Shown: positions 19,404 to 27,871 of the stretch, one piece after another
Numbering within the stretch: position 1 is the stretch's first letter
Layout: every line of letters starts with the position of its first letter
Assembly: GCF_004297265.1 (NCBI RefSeq)
Contig: NZ_SCUT01000030.1
Location: forward strand, 31,447 to 95,446
DNA: 64,000 bases
Direction of reading: 5' to 3'
Origin: Reyranella sp.
GTDB taxonomy: Bacteria; Pseudomonadota; Alphaproteobacteria; Reyranellales; Reyranellaceae
The notes under the pieces: generated by a model
The model's database searches: none
What the model was told of the DNA's origin: nothing
What the model saw: only the letters and a program-made list of their open reading frames with translations
Position numbers and translations under genes: made by a program

Positions 19404-19958
19404 ATGATCACGCGGCGGCGCGCACTGGTGGCCTCCGGCCTGCTGCTTGCCGCGCCCTGTGCGCACGCCCAAGACGTTCGGTGGGCCGACTGGCTCGGCA
19501 CCTATTCTGGCACCGCCCGCTTCTACCGCTCGATCCCGCTGGAGGACATCGTCCCGCCGCCGACATCGCCGCGCGAGGAATACGACGATGGCCGGCCCTT
19601 CGTGATCCAGTTCACCGTGCGCAGCGTCGATGGCAGCCCGGGCGTCTGGCTACGGATCGATAGCGGGCCGATGCAGACCGACGAACTCGGTGAAACGATG
19701 CTCTTCGGCCCCGTGACGAACGGGGTGGCGATGCTGCGTTCGGCCGATGCGCGCGCCCTGCCGCGGTCGGCCAGCCTGACGGTGCGGCCGAACCAGCTCG
19801 GCACGGAGGCGCTGTTCACCCACGCCGACGGCAGCTTCTGGCGCCGCTACTTCACGGCCACCTTCACGCCGGCGGGTGCCGACGTGATCCTTTGGGTCTT
19901 CGATGCCACCGGCACGCGGGCCCGCACCTGGCGCGGCTCAACGGTCCGGCGAGTTTGA
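19404..19958 (+). CDS. Exported hypothetical protein with Arg-rich signal
   Basis: 184 residues. The N-terminus M-I-T-R-R-R-A-L-V-A-S-G-L-L-L-A-A-P-C-A-H-A-Q is a twin-arginine-like or Sec signal peptide. The rest is a predicted beta-rich small domain beginning W-A-D-W-L-G-T-Y-S-G-T-A-R-F-Y-R and ending W-V-F-D-A-T-G-T-R-A-R-T-W-R-G-S. I do not recognise a family with certainty. It begins 12 bases after the PhyH-like gene and probably shares its transcript. Confidence 0.65.
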   Translation: MITRRRALVASGLLLAAPCAHAQDVRWADWLGTYSGTARFYRSIPLEDIVPPPTSPREEYDDGRPFVIQFTVRSVDGSPGVWLRIDSGPMQTDELGETMLFGPVTNGVAMLRSADARALPRSASLTVRPNQLGTEALFTHADGSFWRRYFTATFTPAGADVILWVFDATGTRARTWRGSTVRRV

Positions 19959-19961
19959 GGC

Positions 19962-21047
19962 TCAGGCCGGCCGCGGTCCGACATATGTCGATTGCGGCCG
20001 GATCAGGCGCCCGCCCTTCTCCTGTTCGAAGATGTGCGCACACCATCCGGCAGCGCGACCAACGGCAAACAGGGCGGTGAAGGCGCTGCGGGGCACCTCG
20101 AGCGCCTCCAGCAGGAGCGCGGTGTAATATTCGACGTTGGTGTCCAGCCGCTGCTTCGGCTTGTGCTTCCGCAAGGCTGAAATGGCGCTGCGCTCGACCT
20201 CCACCGCAAAGGCCAGACGACCTGCAGTCTGCGGCAGCGTCGCCACCGTGTTCTTCAGCACGTCGGCTCTCGGGTCGCGCTTCTTGTAGACGCGATGGCC
20301 GAAGCCCATCAGGCGCGTGCCCTTGGCGAAAGCGTCGTCCAGCCACGCCCCGGCCCGCTCCGGCGACCCGATCTCGTCGAACATGTCGAGGACGGGACCG
20401 GGTGCCCCGCCATGCAGCGGACCCTTGAGAGCGCAGAGCGCGGCCAGCACAGAGGAAATCAAACCGGCCCGCGTCGAGGCGACGACCCTCGCCGTGAAGG
20501 TCGAGGCGTTGAACCCGTGATCGGTCACCGTGGCGAGATAGGTATCGAGTCCCTTCTCGAACGCCGCATCGGCGCGCCGGCCACGAATCATGCGCAGCAG
20601 ATCCTGCGCCGTCGTGAGCGTCGGATCTGGTGCGAGGGCAGGCTTCGAGTCGGCCGCCCGCAGCAGCGCCGCCAGGAAGACCGGCAGCGCACCACAGACC
20701 AGATAGTGGTGCGGCAGGGGATCCGAATCGGGCAGCATGCCGAGGCCGACCCTCAGCCCCTCGACGGGATTGAGCCCTGTGGCGGCGTTCAGCAGTTTCG
20801 GGACGTCCGCGAAGGCGCGCACACGCGCCGCGGCCAGGCCGGCCTGGACCGCCGCCTCGTCGCCGCCGCCCTCGGCAAAGCCTTCCCAGAGCAGCGCCGC
20901 CACGCCCTCGAATCCGCGCGCCCGGACGAGGTCTTCGATTGCCTGTCCGCGGACGATCAGCCGACCGGCCTCCCCGTCCACCTCGCTCATCACCGTGTCG
21001 GCCACGATTACGCCGTCGAGCCCGCTGTCCACTCGTGTCTGCAGCAT
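19962..21047 (-). CDS. Citrate synthase/2-methylcitrate synthase family protein
   Basis: 361 residues. Active-site motifs are present: T-D-H-G-F-N-A-S-T (His178), K-G-P-L-H-G-G-A (His212) and G-F-G-H-R-V-Y-K-K-R-D-P-R-A (His251). The usual catalytic Asp position reads N-V-E-Y-Y-T (Glu306), a conservative change from the common N-V-D. The protein is shorter than type-II citrate synthases. AAGGAG lies before ATG 21047. It is divergent from an HTH-citrate synthase fusion (21131). Citrate or methylcitrate synthase activity is possible; substrate cannot be fixed by eye. Confidence 0.85.
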   Translation of the reverse strand: MLQTRVDSGLDGVIVADTVMSEVDGEAGRLIVRGQAIEDLVRARGFEGVAALLWEGFAEGGGDEAAVQAGLAAARVRAFADVPKLLNAATGLNPVEGLRVGLGMLPDSDPLPHHYLVCGALPVFLAALLRAADSKPALAPDPTLTTAQDLLRMIRGRRADAAFEKGLDTYLATVTDHGFNASTFTARVVASTRAGLISSVLAALCALKGPLHGGAPGPVLDMFDEIGSPERAGAWLDDAFAKGTRLMGFGHRVYKKRDPRADVLKNTVATLPQTAGRLAFAVEVERSAISALRKHKPKQRLDTNVEYYTALLLEALEVPRSAFTALFAVGRAAGWCAHIFEQEKGGRLIRPQSTYVGPRPA

Positions 21048-21097
21048 CGCAATCTCCTTGCTGGTACGCGCCCAACATTCGGTCCAGCATATGTATT

Positions 21098-21109
21098 GTC
21101 AATATTGAC
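21098..21109. promoter_or_regulatory. Perfect palindrome in the divergent promoter region (candidate operator)
   Basis: GTCAATATTGAC is a perfect 12-base palindrome in an AT-rich 83-base gap between the divergent citrate-synthase-like genes. On the minus strand it contains the consensus -35 hexamer TTGACA (complement of 21097-21102). On the plus strand TTGTCA (21096-21101) is 18 bases from CATAAT (21120-21125). A protein bound here would block both promoters. The HTH-citrate synthase fusion next to it is the obvious candidate binder. Confidence 0.6.
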
Positions 21110-21130
21110 TGATTTAATCCATAATAAGAC

Positions 21131-22336
21131 ATGGCTACGGAATGGCTCAGTTCGAAGGAAGCGGCGCAACGCCTCGGTGTCTCCGCCGCCACGCTGTACG
21201 CCTATGTGAGCCGCGGCCTGCTGCGCTCCGAAGGCACCAACGGGCAGCGCGAGCGGCGCTACCGGGCCGATGATGTCGCCCAGCTCAAGCGTCGCCGCGA
21301 TGTCGGCCGAAAGGCGGAATCGATCGCCGCCAATGCGCTGGACTTCGGCACGCCCGTTCTCGAATCGTCACTCACGCTGATCGAGAACGGTCGCCTGTTC
21401 TATCGCGGCCAGGACGCAGCGCGGCTGGCGCGCAACAGCTCACTCGAGCAGGTCGCGCAGCTTCTCTGGGATTGCGACGACCGGCCCTTCGCCGCCCGTA
21501 ACCTGCCGCCGATGTCGGCGGCGCTACGCAGCGCCTGGCAGGCCGCCTCGGCACTGCCACCGGTCGATGCCTGCCTCGTACTGTTGCCGGCGGCGGCGCG
21601 CTGGGACCATCCGAGCTGGGTCGAGGATCGCCCCGCCATGCTGGAGACCGGCGCACGTATTCTCCGGCTGCTGGCGGCCGCGGTGACCGGCCAGCCGCTC
21701 TCCGACCGGCCGATCCACGAGCAGGTGGCCGCGGCCTGGAACGTCCCGGCGGAGCACGCGGCGCTGATCCGGGCCGCGCTCGTCCTCTCGGCCGACCACG
21801 AGTTCAACGCCTCGGCGTTCGCCGCCCGTGTCGTGGCGTCGACCGGCGCCAATCTCTACGCCTCCACGATGGCTGGTCTGGTTGCCGTCAACGGCCCGCG
21901 TCACGGTGGCCAGACGCGACGGGTGGCAGGCCTGCTCGCCGATCTTGAGGAAGCAGTCGACATCGAAGCCGAGCTGGCGCGTCGGGTGCGCGAGCGGATC
22001 TACATTCCGGGCTTCGGCCACCAGCTCTACCCGGACGGTGACATTCGGGCCGCCGCCCTCTTCGCCATGATGCGCGAACTCGCTCCCGGCGCTCCCCAGC
22101 TCGCCTTCGCGGAGCGCGTCGCGCATGCCGTCGAGCAGCAGATCGACCGCAAGGCGAATGTCGACTTCGCGACAGTCACCCTGGAACGCGTGCTGAGCCT
22201 GCCCAGGGATTCGGCTCTGGCGCTCTTCTTGCTCGGCCGCACGGTCGGCTGGATCGCGCACGCGATCGAGCAGGCCGCGCATGGCGCGTTGATTCGTCCG
22301 CGCGCCCGATATACGGGTCCGCGACGGGGAGCGTGA
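21131..22336 (+). CDS. HTH domain-citrate synthase fusion protein
   Basis: 401 residues. Residues about 4-55 are a MerR/excisionase-like winged helix-turn-helix (L-S-S-K-E-A-A-Q-R-L-G-V-S-A-A-T-L-Y-A-Y-V-S-R-G-L-L then R-R-Y-R-A-D-D-V). Residues about 70-395 are a citrate synthase domain with His223, His258 (N-G-P-R-H-G-G), His297 (G-F-G-H-Q-L-Y) and Asp345 (A-N-V-D-F). The catalytic residues are therefore kept. There is no ribosome-binding site before the ATG and the candidate -10 sits 5 bases upstream, so the mRNA may be leaderless. Probably a metabolite-sensing regulator of the divergent gene, possibly still enzymatic. Confidence 0.88.
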   Translation: MATEWLSSKEAAQRLGVSAATLYAYVSRGLLRSEGTNGQRERRYRADDVAQLKRRRDVGRKAESIAANALDFGTPVLESSLTLIENGRLFYRGQDAARLARNSSLEQVAQLLWDCDDRPFAARNLPPMSAALRSAWQAASALPPVDACLVLLPAAARWDHPSWVEDRPAMLETGARILRLLAAAVTGQPLSDRPIHEQVAAAWNVPAEHAALIRAALVLSADHEFNASAFAARVVASTGANLYASTMAGLVAVNGPRHGGQTRRVAGLLADLEEAVDIEAELARRVRERIYIPGFGHQLYPDGDIRAAALFAMMRELAPGAPQLAFAERVAHAVEQQIDRKANVDFATVTLERVLSLPRDSALALFLLGRTVGWIAHAIEQAAHGALIRPRARYTGPRRGA

Positions 22337-22347
22337 GAGGCCGTCGC

Positions 22348-22887
22348 ATGAAGGATGCGCTCATCATCATCGACATGCAGAAGGCCGCGTTCGTCGACGC
22401 GACACCCAAATACGATGCCGCGGGCCTGGTCGGCCGCCTGAACCGGGTCGCCGCCGCCGTCCGCAATCGCGGTGGCGCCGTCGTCTTCATCCAGCACGAC
22501 GGCCCGCCGGGAGATCCCTTCCATCCCGACATGCCCGGCTGGCCACTGATCGACGAGCTGGCTCGTCGCCCGACCGACGCCGTCATCCGCAAAACATCCT
22601 GTGACGCCTTCCTGCAGACCTCGCTCGAGGAATTCCTGCGCGCACAGGCCATAGACCGGCTGATAATCACCGGCTGGGCCACCGACTATTGCGTCGACAC
22701 CACCGTTCGAAGCGCCCTGGCGCGTGGTCACGCGACGGTCGTGCCCTCGGATGGTCACACCGCGTCGGACCGCCCTCACCTGCCAGCGGTGAAGATCATC
22801 GAGCATCACAATGCGATCTGGGCGGACTTCATTGCACCGCGTGGACCGGCCTTGGTACGTCCCTGCGCGGACCTCCTGGACGCCTGA
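22348..22887 (+). CDS. Isochorismatase-like cysteine hydrolase
   Basis: 179 residues from ATG 22348; an in-frame GTG at 22333 overlaps the preceding stop. The complete catalytic triad is visible: Asp9 (I-I-D-M-Q-K), Lys82 (R-K-T-S-C-D-A-F) and Cys115 (A-T-D-Y-C-V-D-T-T-V). The family hydrolyses amides or vinyl ethers such as nicotinamide, carbamoylsarcosine and isochorismate. It starts 11 bases after the HTH-citrate synthase gene and may be in the same operon. Confidence 0.9.
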   Translation: MKDALIIIDMQKAAFVDATPKYDAAGLVGRLNRVAAAVRNRGGAVVFIQHDGPPGDPFHPDMPGWPLIDELARRPTDAVIRKTSCDAFLQTSLEEFLRAQAIDRLIITGWATDYCVDTTVRSALARGHATVVPSDGHTASDRPHLPAVKIIEHHNAIWADFIAPRGPALVRPCADLLDA

Positions 22888-22961
22888 ATTTGATCTCGAC
22901 GGTTATCCACCAAAACGCTTTCTTGCGAGGGTCGCGCGCACGTGCTTAACGTCGCGCTTTA

Positions 22962-23927
22962 GTGACAAACAAACGCGCGGGCGTGCCGAGGTTGCCCCAC
23001 CTTCTCGGCATCGAAGGTCTTTCGCCTGAAACGATTTCGGGCTTGCTCGACCTATCTGAAACCTACATCGACCAGAATAGGTCCGTGGACAAACGGCGCG
23101 ACAGGCTCGCCGGCCGCACGATCATGAATCTGTTCTTCGAGAACTCGACGCGCACGCGGACGAGCTTCGAGGTCGCCGCCAAGCGGCTGGGGGCCGACGT
23201 CATCAACATGGATGTCGCCACCTCCTCCGTGCGCAAGGGCGAAACCCTGCTCGATACGGCGATGACGCTGAACGCCATGCGGCCCGACGCCATCGTCGTG
23301 CGCCATCACGAATCCGGCGCCGTCAATCTCCTGTCGCAGAAGGTCAACTGCGCCGTCATCAACGCCGGTGACGGCCAGCACGAGCATCCCACGCAGGCTC
23401 TGCTCGACGCGCTGACCATCCGACGACGACGCGGCAGCCTGGAAGGTCTCCTGGTGGCGATCTGCGGCGACATCATGCACAGCCGCGTGGCCCGCTCGAA
23501 CATCCACCTTCTGCAGATCATGGGCGCCCGCGTGCGCGTGGTCGGGCCGCCGACCCTGATGCCGACCGACGTCGACAAGATGGGTGTCGAGGTCCACTAC
23601 AACATGAAAACCGGCCTGAAGGACGTCGACATCGTCATGATGCTGCGGCTGCAGACTGAACGGATGCAAGGCTCGTTCGTCCCCTCGATCAGCGAATACT
23701 TCCATTTCTTCGGCCTCGACCGCGCCAAGCTGCAATACGCCAAGCCCGACGCGCTGATCATGCATCCCGGCCCGATGAACCGCGGCGTCGAGATCGATTC
23801 CGAAGTCGCCGACGATCTCGACCGCAGCGTCATCCACGAGCAGGTCGAGATGGGCGTCACCGTGCGCATGGCCTGCCTCGACGCCTTGATCGGCGGGCAG
23901 CGTAATCAGATCGGGAACGGGGCATGA
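22962..23927 (+). CDS. pyrB: Aspartate carbamoyltransferase catalytic subunit
   Basis: 321 residues from GTG 22962. The carbamoyl-phosphate loop [13 protein letters not shown] (residues 58-70) and the H-P-T-Q-A-L-L-D motif are intact, as are M-L-R-L-Q-T-E-R-M and H-P-G-P-M-N-R-G. It makes N-carbamoyl-aspartate in pyrimidine synthesis. The stop overlaps the pyrC-like start by 4 bases (ATGA), as in organisms whose ATCase needs an inactive dihydroorotase partner. Confidence 0.97.
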   Translation: MTNKRAGVPRLPHLLGIEGLSPETISGLLDLSETYIDQNRSVDKRRDRLAGRTIMNLFFENSTRTRTSFEVAAKRLGADVINMDVATSSVRKGETLLDTAMTLNAMRPDAIVVRHHESGAVNLLSQKVNCAVINAGDGQHEHPTQALLDALTIRRRRGSLEGLLVAICGDIMHSRVARSNIHLLQIMGARVRVVGPPTLMPTDVDKMGVEVHYNMKTGLKDVDIVMMLRLQTERMQGSFVPSISEYFHFFGLDRAKLQYAKPDALIMHPGPMNRGVEIDSEVADDLDRSVIHEQVEMGVTVRMACLDALIGGQRNQIGNGA

Positions 23928-25273
23928 GCGGCAAGATCGACAAGCTCGCACCGCCGCACGCCGGCTCGACGGCCTATATCAACGCCCGCATCGTCGACCC
24001 GACCGGCAACACCGAGTATCGCGGCGCCGTCCTGATCAGCGACGGCAAGATCGCCGACTTCGGCCCCAATCTCTTCGCCTCCGGCGCGCCCTACGGCATC
24101 CAGTCGGTCGACTGCCGCGGCTACTATCTCGCACCCGGCCTGGTCGATACGCGCGTGCATACCGGAGAGCCCGGCGAGGAGCACAAGGAGACTCTGGAGA
24201 GCGCCGGCGCTGCGGCGGCCGTCGGCGGCATCACCTCGATGGTGCTGCTGCCCGACACCGAGCCGCCGTTCGACGACGCGTCCCTGATCGAGTTCGTGGC
24301 CCGCCGCGCCCGCCAGGTCAAGCTCGCCAACATGTACGCCTACGGGGCACTCACCGTGGGCCTCGAAGGGAAGGAACTGGCCGAGATCGGCCTGCTGGCC
24401 GAGGCCGGCGCCGTGGCCTTCACGGATGCCGACCATGCCGTGGGCAGTGCCCAGGTGATGCGTCGCGCTCTCTATTACGCCAAGACGTTCGATGCGTTGA
24501 TCGTCCACCTGCCGCAGGAGCCGACGCTGTCCGGCGGCACCATGACGAGCGGCGCGATGGCGACTCGCCTTGGTCTCTCGGGCAACCCACCGCTCGCCGA
24601 AGTGATGATGGTCGAGCGCGACATCCGGCTGGCCGAGATGACCGGCGGCCGCATGCATCTCACCAAGATCTCGACGGCAGAGTCGGTCGAGGTGATCGCT
24701 GCCGCCAAGGCGCGCGGCCTCAAGATCACCTGTGATACGGCCGCGCCCTACTTTGCGCTGAACGATCTCGCCGTCGGCGACTACCGCACCTTCGGCAAGC
24801 TGGTGCCGCCGCTGCGTGCCGAGAAGGACCGGCTGGCGATCGTCGAAGGACTGAAGGACGGCACGATCGACGCCATCGTCTCCGATCACCGGCCGCAGGA
24901 CCAGGATAGCAAGCGCGTGCCCTTCGCCCAGGCGGAGCCGGGCGGCATCGGGCTCGAAACCCTGCTGCCGATCTCGCTCGAACTGGTGCACGGCGGTCAT
25001 CTCACCCTGCCGCGGCTGTTCCAGCTCCTCTCGTCCACGCCGGCGTCGCTGTTCGGTCTGCCGGCCGGCAAGCTCGCAAAGGGCGCGCCGGCCGATCTGG
25101 TCCTGTTCGATGCCGACTATGCCTGGAAGATCGATCGCGACGATCTGTGGAGCAAGACCAAGAACTCGCCCTTCGACGAGCGCCCGGTGCAGGGCCGCGC
25201 CCTTGCAACGATCGTCGGCGGCCGGACGATCTACCGCGACGACAGCTTCGCAGCGGCGGCCACAGCCGCCTAA
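23924..25273 (+). CDS. Dihydroorotase-like protein, probably catalytically inactive (PyrC-prime type)
   Basis: 449 residues with the amidohydrolase fold, but key dihydroorotase residues are changed. The metal H-x-H reads D-T-R-V-H (Arg77, His79), the substrate-binding Arg of R-E-P-G is Gly81, the binding Asn of P-N-T is Asp111, and the usual P-H-H segment is P-Y (275-276). His195, Asp168, His245 and Asp321 remain. Inactive pseudo-dihydroorotases of this type scaffold aspartate transcarbamoylase in Pseudomonas and appear in other alphaproteobacteria. Direct overlap with pyrB supports that role. An active dihydroorotase is expected elsewhere. Confidence 0.9.
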   Translation: MSGKIDKLAPPHAGSTAYINARIVDPTGNTEYRGAVLISDGKIADFGPNLFASGAPYGIQSVDCRGYYLAPGLVDTRVHTGEPGEEHKETLESAGAAAAVGGITSMVLLPDTEPPFDDASLIEFVARRARQVKLANMYAYGALTVGLEGKELAEIGLLAEAGAVAFTDADHAVGSAQVMRRALYYAKTFDALIVHLPQEPTLSGGTMTSGAMATRLGLSGNPPLAEVMMVERDIRLAEMTGGRMHLTKISTAESVEVIAAAKARGLKITCDTAAPYFALNDLAVGDYRTFGKLVPPLRAEKDRLAIVEGLKDGTIDAIVSDHRPQDQDSKRVPFAQAEPGGIGLETLLPISLELVHGGHLTLPRLFQLLSSTPASLFGLPAGKLAKGAPADLVLFDADYAWKIDRDDLWSKTKNSPFDERPVQGRALATIVGGRTIYRDDSFAAAATAA

Positions 25274-25284
25274 CCGATGCCTTC

Positions 25285-25314
25285 AAACGGCCATCTGGTC
25301 TGATATGGTCGTTT
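25285..25314 (+). terminator. Possible weak terminator after the pyrB operon
   Basis: AAACGGCCAT (25285-25294) pairs with ATGGTCGTTT (25305-25314), a 10-bp stem with one G-U pair and a 10-base loop, followed by CCGTCTTT. It lies between the pyrC-like stop and the next gene. There is no long U-tract, so the call is tentative. Confidence 0.4.
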
Positions 25315-25335
25315 CCGTCTTTAAACGGGGAACCG

Positions 25336-26151
25336 ATGATGCTCCGGCACTCACTTCTTCTCGGCGTCGCGACGGTCGCGCTCGCCGGCACGGCCCACGC
25401 CCAGCAGCGCGGCGGGTCGCGTGACGACCTTCTGGATGCGCTGACGCGCCATATCCAGATCTGCAGCGAGATCACCGAGACCCAGGCGCGACTGTCCTGT
25501 TACGATCGCCTGCAGACCCAGGTTGGCGGCGTCCAGGCCCCGGCGGCGGCACCCGTCGCCTCGACGCCTGCCCCGACGCCCACCCCGACGCCGACGCCGC
25601 TGCAGGCGACGCCCACGCCTCTTTCACCGATGCCGAGCACCGGGTCCTCCATCAATTCCGCGCCGCTCACGCCCCAGCCGCTCGGTGTACCCGGCGGTGG
25701 CACGGCGACCCTGGGCAGCCCCCAGCCGCTCGGCGCGCCCGCATCTTCCGGCCCGGCGCCCTACGATCCCAACGCCGCCTTCGACCCGAGCCAGTCCACC
25801 TACCGGCCGCCGGAGGCCATGGGCCCGAAGCCGCAGCCGCAGGCCCGCCGCAGCGGGCCGCGTCCGGTGCCGAACTTTGCGACGCCACAGCCGCTGGTCA
25901 CGATCGGTGCCAACAACCTGACCTACGGGCCGTCACGCTACTGGCAGGTCACCATTGTGCTGAAGTCCAACGTCCAGCGCGCGATCGATACGCAAGCGGT
26001 CTGCACTTTCATGAACGGCAGCCGCGCGCTGGAGGACGCCTACTATGGTCCGGTCTCGATCCAGCCCGGCGAGCAGATCACCACCGAGCTGATCGGACCG
26101 CCGACCACGGCCTATGTCGACTCGACGAACTGCAGGCTGCTAAGCCCGTAG
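25336..26151 (+). CDS. Exported protein with Pro/Thr-rich linker
   Basis: 271 residues from ATG 25336 (GGGGA upstream). Signal peptide M-M-L-R-H-S-L-L-L-G-V-A-T-V-A-L-A-G-T-A-H-A, then a small domain with C-S-E-I-T-E-T-Q-A-R-L-S-C-Y-D-R-L, a motif shared by several secreted proteins of unknown role. Residues about 65-185 are low-complexity P-T-P-T repeats with Q-P-L-G. The C-terminal 95 residues form a distinct beta-rich domain (I-G-A-N-N-L-T-Y-G-P-S-R-Y-W-Q-V). Function unknown. It lies between pyrB-pyrC and plsY. Confidence 0.75.
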   Translation: MMLRHSLLLGVATVALAGTAHAQQRGGSRDDLLDALTRHIQICSEITETQARLSCYDRLQTQVGGVQAPAAAPVASTPAPTPTPTPTPLQATPTPLSPMPSTGSSINSAPLTPQPLGVPGGGTATLGSPQPLGAPASSGPAPYDPNAAFDPSQSTYRPPEAMGPKPQPQARRSGPRPVPNFATPQPLVTIGANNLTYGPSRYWQVTIVLKSNVQRAIDTQAVCTFMNGSRALEDAYYGPVSIQPGEQITTELIGPPTTAYVDSTNCRLLSP

Positions 26152-26160
26152 GACGCGGCG

Positions 26161-26769
26161 ATGGTCTCGACCCTGATCCTGATGGCTGGCCCGTTCCTGA
26201 TGGGCTACCTGATGGGCTCCATCCCGTTCGGATTGCTGCTGACGCGCGCGGCCGGACTGGGCGACATCCGCAATGTCGGATCCGGCAATATCGGCGCCAC
26301 CAACGTGTTGCGCACCGGCCGCAAGGGACTGGCTGCGGCAACCCTGCTGCTCGATGCCCTGAAGGGCGTGGTGGCCGTGCTGATCGCCGACCAGGTGGGT
26401 CAGCTCCCAGCCGTCGGCGCTGCCGCGGGCGCTGTGCTGGGCCACATGTTCCCGGTCTGGCTGGGCTTCAAGGGCGGCAAGGGAGTCGCCACGACGCTCG
26501 GGGTAATGTGGGGCCTGTCGTGGCCGGTCGGCGCGATCGCTTGCGCCGCCTGGCTGCTGTTCGCCGCCGCCTTCCGCTACTCCTCTCTGGCCGCCCTGCT
26601 CAGCGTGGTGATCGCCGCGATCGCCGCCTGGTTCCTGACCGACCCGCGGGCCGCGATGCTGCTCACCCTGCTGGTTCCGCTCGTGTGGGTCCGCCACCAT
26701 GAGAACATCGCGCGCCTGCTGAACGGAACGGAGCCCAAGATCGGGCAGGGGAAGAAGCAGGCGGCCTGA
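26161..26769 (+). CDS. plsY: Acyl-phosphate:glycerol-3-phosphate acyltransferase
   Basis: 202 residues of an integral membrane protein with PlsY motifs: G-S-I-P-F-G-L-L, G-S-G-N-I-G-A-T-N-V-L-R, G-H-M-F-P-V-W-L-G-F-K-G-G-K-G-V-A-T and a C-terminal R-H-H-E-N-I-A-R-L. It makes lysophosphatidic acid from acyl-phosphate in the inner membrane. Its stop directly abuts the stop of the convergent solute-binding protein gene. Confidence 0.96.
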   Translation: MVSTLILMAGPFLMGYLMGSIPFGLLLTRAAGLGDIRNVGSGNIGATNVLRTGRKGLAAATLLLDALKGVVAVLIADQVGQLPAVGAAAGAVLGHMFPVWLGFKGGKGVATTLGVMWGLSWPVGAIACAAWLLFAAAFRYSSLAALLSVVIAAIAAWFLTDPRAAMLLTLLVPLVWVRHHENIARLLNGTEPKIGQGKKQAA

Positions 26770-27783
26770 TCACTTGCGGGCCGCCTTGCCCTCGTAGCGC
26801 TTCGTCCATTCCGCGAGGATTCGCGCCCGGTTTTCCGACGCCCAGGCAAAGTCGTTCCTGATCATCGATTCGGCGACACCGGCCGGATAGTCGGGAATAG
26901 TGCTGGCGATGCCCGCGATCGCGACCTGGCTGACGAACGACGCATAGAGTTCGTTCGCCTTGCGACTGGCCGCGAAATCCATGAGGCGTCGCGCCGCCTC
27001 CGGCTTCTTCGTGCCGCGCAGGATGGCGGCGGCATCCATGTCCCAGCCGCCGCCTTCCATCATCATGAGCCCTTCGATCGGCGCCCCCTTCTGGCGGGCG
27101 CTGGCAGCCGCCAGTTCGTAGGAAATGCCGACCGGGAACTCGCCCGACGCCGCCTGGCGGCAAGGTCTCGTGCCGGAATGTTCGTAGACCGCGATGTTCT
27201 CGTGGAGTCTGTCCATGAACTCCCATGCCTTGGCCTCGCCGAACATCTGGATCCAGGCCGAGACATGGAAGTAACCCGTCCCCGACGAAGCGGGATGCGG
27301 CATGGTCAGCTTGCCCTTGAAGCGCGGGTCGAGCAGATCGAACCAGGATCGCGGCTTCGGCAGCGACAGCTTTTGCGCCTCGATCGTGTTGAAGCACACC
27401 GCCGCGACCCAGGCTTCCATCCCGACCCAGGCCGGGGGATTGGCGGGATCGCGAAAGGCGGGCTTGATCGCGGCCAAGTTGCTGGGCGCATAGGGCTCCA
27501 GCAGGCCACGCCGGTCGAGCAGCAACATCGATGTGACGGCCAGTCCCCAGATCGCGTCGGCGCGCCGCTGTCCCTGCTCGGCCAGGATCTTCGCCGTGAC
27601 GACGCCGGTCGAATCACGATTCCACTGGATTTCAATGTCGGGATTCTCGGCCTCGAACGTCCTCTTGAAGTCGTTGAGGTTCTCGATCTCGAGGGTCGAA
27701 TAGACTTCGAGGCGCGTCCGATCCTGCGCCGCCGCGGACGTCGCGACCAACAGGCAAACGACTGCCGCCCACCATCTCGTCAT
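26770..27783 (-). CDS. ABC transporter substrate-binding protein, Fe(III)/2-aminoethylphosphonate type
   Basis: 337 residues from ATG 27783 (AAGGA correctly placed). A signal peptide (W-W-A-A-V-V-C-L-L-V-A-T-S-A-A-A-Q) is followed by L-E-V-Y-S-T-L-E and F-E-A-E-N-P-D-I-E-I-Q-W, typical of class C substrate-binding proteins for ferric iron or phosphonates. Ligand is unresolved: the paired Tyr iron ligands are not obvious. No ATPase or permease gene is adjacent, so it is an orphan binding protein. Divergent from the MFS gene. Confidence 0.83.
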   Translation of the reverse strand: MTRWWAAVVCLLVATSAAAQDRTRLEVYSTLEIENLNDFKRTFEAENPDIEIQWNRDSTGVVTAKILAEQGQRRADAIWGLAVTSMLLLDRRGLLEPYAPSNLAAIKPAFRDPANPPAWVGMEAWVAAVCFNTIEAQKLSLPKPRSWFDLLDPRFKGKLTMPHPASSGTGYFHVSAWIQMFGEAKAWEFMDRLHENIAVYEHSGTRPCRQAASGEFPVGISYELAAASARQKGAPIEGLMMMEGGGWDMDAAAILRGTKKPEAARRLMDFAASRKANELYASFVSQVAIAGIASTIPDYPAGVAESMIRNDFAWASENRARILAEWTKRYEGKAARK

Positions 27784-27871
27784 CGCTCGTTCCTTCGCAG
27801 CAAGAAGTTCATGGCTCATATATCCATCCGGCCGATGCAGGTCGCCGCCATTCCTGTCATAGCAGCGGCGC

